This document shows, in pieces, positions 5,866 to 8,136 of a stretch of 8,136 bases of DNA. The notes under the pieces were generated by a model, which was not told where the DNA came from, ran no database searches, and was given only the letters and a program-made list of their open reading frames with translations. The DNA lies in NCBI GenBank assembly GCA_030697615.1, contig JAUYPK010000098.1, forward strand, positions 1-8,136. Reading direction: 5' to 3'. Numbering within the stretch: position 1 is the stretch's first letter; every line of letters starts with the position of its first letter. The translations under genes were made by a program, and so were the position numbers. Origin of the DNA: Microcaldota archaeon. Its GTDB lineage: Archaea > Micrarchaeota > Micrarchaeia > Norongarragalinales > UBA8480.

Positions 5866-7347
5866 TTAAACTCCAGCCCTTCGTATTGACGCCTTTGCTG
5901 TTCCCACTGCAATTATCAGCGCTACAAATAGTATTGCTGCGATCCATTGCAACCCGCTTAATCCCATTGCACCTGCTAGAAATAGTCCAGTTGCGCTGTT
6001 TGGCTTAACTGGCGCTTGCGTAGAGCGTTGAACTTCATTACCGTTTACGTCTTTTACAACAACAGTCGGCACAACATCTGAATCCCACGTTCCTTTAGTT
6101 TTAACAACAGCTGTAAGAGTTTTGCTTTCTCCAGGCACGACATTAACCGGAGGTTGCGGCAACACTTGCCAGTCTTGTGGAATTCCAACAACACTTGCAA
6201 CTAAACCCACCATAGTGGAGTTGCCAGTGTTCATCACAACAGTCGAATAGTTAAGCAAAGTAACCGCAGAGTCGCTGCATTGCTTCACGTTGAGCTGCAC
6301 GATTTGTTTATTCACAGCTGCATTACTTGCAAGGTTAATTTCAAGCATTCTAGAACCGGCTGATAAATGCGATGCATCAATGTTAAGCACAAACGGCACA
6401 CTGTCGCGTGGGCGGATTACAACTTGGTTTGAAACCGCGTAAAGCGAAGGAATTAACACGGTTGCTTGTTCAACGCCGCTTCCAAGGTTCGTAGCTGTTC
6501 CTGCGATTACGGTTCCACCACAGTTTTCAATGTTGATAATTTGCGGCATGGTTAGTTGAAGCTGGTGCGTATTTGCAATGTCAAAATAAACTTCTTTAAC
6601 AGCCGCAACTTGACCACTGCGGATAACTTGTATGGTTGCCCATTGCTTGCCGGCCATGTTTTGCGGGTTAACGGATAGCGCAACTTGTTTTGCTTCGCTT
6701 CTTTCAAGCACAAAAGAATAATCAGATAACACTGCATTGAGTGAAGGGTCTGCCACTAATTGAAGGTTCACTAAACCAGGCGAACCTCGGTTTACAACAG
6801 TTAAGTATAACGTGCTAGTTTCACCATTAGCAATATTAGTATTTCCAGGTTGGGAGATAATTGCAAGGTTAACTTCACTTGGGTCAAATTGATTGGCAAG
6901 CGAAAGCGAACTTGGAGAAATTGAATTGCCATTACCAACAACAACGTTTTGCGGATAACCCGCAACAACTGGAGTACAGTCGCTTCCACGTTGGACATCT
7001 AACTCTATAAGTTTCGATGTGCGTTGCGTAACGCCGTTTGAAGTATAGTCTAGGTTAACTGTTTGATAAAACACGCCTTCGCTACACCGGGAAACAGCGA
7101 AACTAACTGAAAAGCTCTTGACAGCGCCTGCGGCGACATTTCCATTAGCTGGAGTCACTGTGGTTAACACAGGCCCCGCGGTATTTACAGCAAACACTCC
7201 GGCATTTTCTGCTTGGAACCAGAACGTGAGCTGTCCATTTACATTGCTATTCATGTCAACATGGCCAGACGTCGAATATAACGTCAAACCAGTTGCAGTT
7301 GCGGTTAACACAACAAGCGCTGTCAGAAACAAAGCTAAAAATTTCAT
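5866..7347 (-). CDS. Secreted, membrane-anchored Ig-like surface protein
   Basis: A 493-residue cell-surface protein of unknown ligand. Residues 1-20 form a Sec signal peptide (MKFLALFLTALVVLTATATG). The body is almost entirely beta-prone and rich in Val, Asn, Thr and Ser, with about four Ig-like sandwiches: about 22-118, 145-255, 260-355 and 360-445. The last, with VNVVPGESKTLTAVVKT (401-417), is like the NEW3/CARDB-type domains common on archaeal surfaces. Cysteines occur only at 88, 124, 276 and 357, consistent with two disulfides. N-glycosylation sequons are visible at Asn366 and Asn376. One membrane helix (about 454-484, SGLQWIAAILFVALIIAV) is followed by a short basic tail (KASIRRAGV), giving an outside-facing protein anchored at its C-terminus. 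It may belong to the envelope or mediate contact with a host cell; no enzymatic domain is visible. It has its own promoter, divergent from a TrmB-like regulator, and GTGAT 5 bases before the ATG. Confidence 0.85.
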   Translation of the reverse strand: MKFLALFLTALVVLTATATGLTLYSTSGHVDMNSNVNGQLTFWFQAENAGVFAVNTAGPVLTTVTPANGNVAAGAVKSFSVSFAVSRCSEGVFYQTVNLDYTSNGVTQRTSKLIELDVQRGSDCTPVVAGYPQNVVVGNGNSISPSSLSLANQFDPSEVNLAIISQPGNTNIANGETSTLYLTVVNRGSPGLVNLQLVADPSLNAVLSDYSFVLERSEAKQVALSVNPQNMAGKQWATIQVIRSGQVAAVKEVYFDIANTHQLQLTMPQIINIENCGGTVIAGTATNLGSGVEQATVLIPSLYAVSNQVVIRPRDSVPFVLNIDASHLSAGSRMLEINLASNAAVNKQIVQLNVKQCSDSAVTLLNYSTVVMNTGNSTMVGLVASVVGIPQDWQVLPQPPVNVVPGESKTLTAVVKTKGTWDSDVVPTVVVKDVNGNEVQRSTQAPVKPNSATGLFLAGAMGLSGLQWIAAILFVALIIAVGTAKASIRRAGV

Positions 7348-7381
7348 AAAATCACTTAGTACTACTTGTAACTATTAACTG

Positions 7382-7416
7382 GTGACAACTTATATTTAAA
7401 GCTTATGTTTTGTCAC
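7382..7416. promoter_or_regulatory. Inverted repeat bracketing a TATA box, possible operator
   Basis: GTGACAA (7382-7388) and TTGTCAC (7410-7416) are perfect 7-base inverted arms separated by 21 bases. Between them lies the TATA-like box of the surface-protein gene. A dimeric regulator binding here would block TBP/TFB access. The sequence does not match the TATCAC-N5-GTGATA motif known for Thermococcales TrmBL1, and a pair of arms this short can occur by chance. Confidence 0.35.
7393..7400 (-). promoter_or_regulatory. TATA box of the surface-protein gene
   Basis: The minus strand reads TTTAAATA, preceded by GC-containing bases. A start 25 bases downstream, near 7370, would leave a leader of about 22 bases before the ATG at 7347. 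Confidence 0.6.
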
Positions 7417-7434
7417 TCCTTTCCAGTAAATACA

Positions 7435-7442
7435 TTTATATA
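7435..7442 (+). promoter_or_regulatory. TATA box of the TrmB-like gene
   Basis: TTTATATA is a near-consensus archaeal TATA box. A start about 25 bases downstream (near 7465) gives a leader of about 20 bases containing the AAGGA ribosome site. Confidence 0.65.
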
Positions 7443-7470
7443 TTGGGTTCGTGTAAATAACTATAACTAA

Positions 7471-7475
7471 AAGGA
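7471..7475 (+). promoter_or_regulatory. Shine-Dalgarno of the TrmB-like gene
   Basis: AAGGA lies 10 bases before the ATG at 7486 and supports that start over the in-frame ATG at 7552. Confidence 0.5.
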
Positions 7476-7485
7476 ATAGAAATCA

Positions 7486-8136
7486 ATGACCAAATCTAAT
7501 ATAGATAGTTTAAAAAGTTTCAAACCCATTACTAATTCGGGTTTACACTCAATGCCGACTATTTCAAAAAATTCAGACGCAATTTCTAATTTACGCGGCC
7601 TCGGCTTAAACGAATATGAAGCTAAAGCTTACTATGCGCTAGCCTCGTCTGCAACATGTACAGCTGGAGAGCTATCAACACGCGCTGCACTTCCAAGACC
7701 AAGAGTATACGACGTACTAACATCGCTACAGGATCAGGGATTCGTAGTGCTGCGTCCGGGAAGGCCAGTAAAATATTCAGCTCTTCCAATTACAGAAGCG
7801 ATTGAAACTTTGAAAAAACAAAAACGCGCAGAATTGGAAAAACAACTAACTCACTATGAAAACGTTTCACGCGAAATGCAGAGTAAAATAAAAGCAGGCT
7901 CACTTACAGGCGCTTTTTCAACTGAAGATAACGTATGGACATTGAAAGGCAAAGATGCAATTAACTCTAAACTAGCTTCGATGCTTGCAGATGCAAAAAC
8001 GCACGTAGTTGTAAGCTCAAGCCAACTAGGCTTACAACAGAAATTCAAAATACACGGTGAATTACTAAAACAAGCACGTAGCCGCGGCGTAAAAATACAC
8101 ATTGTTGCCCCAAAGATAGCACCAGAGGTTACAAGC
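7486..8136 (+). CDS. TrmB-family transcriptional regulator, 3'-truncated by window end
   Basis: The frame is open from ATG 7486 to the window edge (217 residues, no stop), so the C-terminus is missing. Residues about 34-104 form the TrmB winged helix: LRGLGLNEYEAKAYYAL, then AGELSTRAALPRPRVYDVLTSLQDQGFV (recognition helix with PRPRVYDVL) and the wing RPGRPVKYSALP. A coiled-coil-like helix follows (about 107-138, KKQKRAELEKQLTHYENVSREMQ), a usual dimer interface of this family. WTLKGKDAINSKLASMLADAKTHVVV (about 151-176) begins the effector-binding domain, whose fold in the family resembles phospholipase D. Known TrmB proteins are archaeal sugar-responsive repressors or activators, but the ligand here cannot be read. 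The 33-residue N-terminal extension, rich in Ser and Asn, is longer than usual; the start at 7552 would remove most of it, but the TATA box and AAGGA favour 7486. Divergent from the surface-protein gene, which may be one of its targets. Confidence 0.9.
   Translation, partial: MTKSNIDSLKSFKPITNSGLHSMPTISKNSDAISNLRGLGLNEYEAKAYYALASSATCTAGELSTRAALPRPRVYDVLTSLQDQGFVVLRPGRPVKYSALPITEAIETLKKQKRAELEKQLTHYENVSREMQSKIKAGSLTGAFSTEDNVWTLKGKDAINSKLASMLADAKTHVVVSSSQLGLQQKFKIHGELLKQARSRGVKIHIVAPKIAPEVTS

Noticed and set aside
5775..6008. 77-residue + frame running out of the convergent spacer into the surface-protein gene
   Set aside because: TTG start, no ribosome site, and most of it is antisense to the well-supported signal-peptide protein; the Leu-rich tail is the complement of the membrane-helix codons.
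7854..8102. 82-residue minus frame near the right edge
   Set aside because: Antisense to the TrmB-like gene, whose frame is open and carries clear family motifs.
1..8136. CRISPR array, tRNA, rRNA, transposase or integrase
   Set aside because: No regular repeat-spacer pattern, cloverleaf, rRNA block or recombinase motif was found on either strand.

Overview
The window reads as a chromosomal segment of an archaeon, probably a DPANN-type or other deeply branching lineage. The case for Archaea rests on transcription factor B (TFB) at the left edge, an archaeal/eukaryotic-type Trm1 tRNA methyltransferase, ribosomal protein eL33 (L35Ae), a TrmB-family regulator at the right edge, TATA-like boxes upstream of the divergent genes and T-run terminators. 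The DNA is moderately AT-rich. The lineage assignment is inference; no rRNA or tRNA gene is present to anchor it.

Layout. Bases 1-774 hold the 3' part of tfb (+), followed by a T-rich terminator tract. A leftward operon follows, read in the order eL33 (3104-2847), trm1 (2821-1667) and an unrecognised protein (1651-842), with gaps of 25 and 15 bases. From a divergent promoter region (3105-3237) a rightward cluster starts. It contains an OB-fold plus DHH/DHHA1 phosphoesterase of the RecJ/GAN type (3238-4584), a protein with the sequence hallmarks of a Whirly-fold single-stranded-DNA-binding protein (4577-5146, overlapping the nuclease by 8 bases), and a small protein that looks like a minimal, degenerate kinase fold (5182-5739). 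A convergent spacer with short repeats and a hairpin (5740-5865) separates this from a leftward gene for a secreted, membrane-anchored Ig-like surface protein (7347-5866). A second divergent promoter region (7348-7485) leads to a TrmB-family regulator that runs off the right edge.

How they may work together. eL33 and Trm1 are both translation components and are probably co-transcribed. The translationally coupled nuclease and Whirly-like protein suggest a single-strand DNA processing unit: one partner would bind ssDNA and the other would degrade it. This pair is the most interesting content of the window, because Whirly proteins are best known from plants and I know of no characterised archaeal nuclease-Whirly operon. 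The third gene of the cluster uses only AGA/AGG for arginine while the nuclease uses almost only CGN, so it may be a later arrival. The TrmB-like regulator faces the surface-protein gene across a short spacer in which an inverted repeat brackets the surface gene's TATA box, so local regulation is possible.
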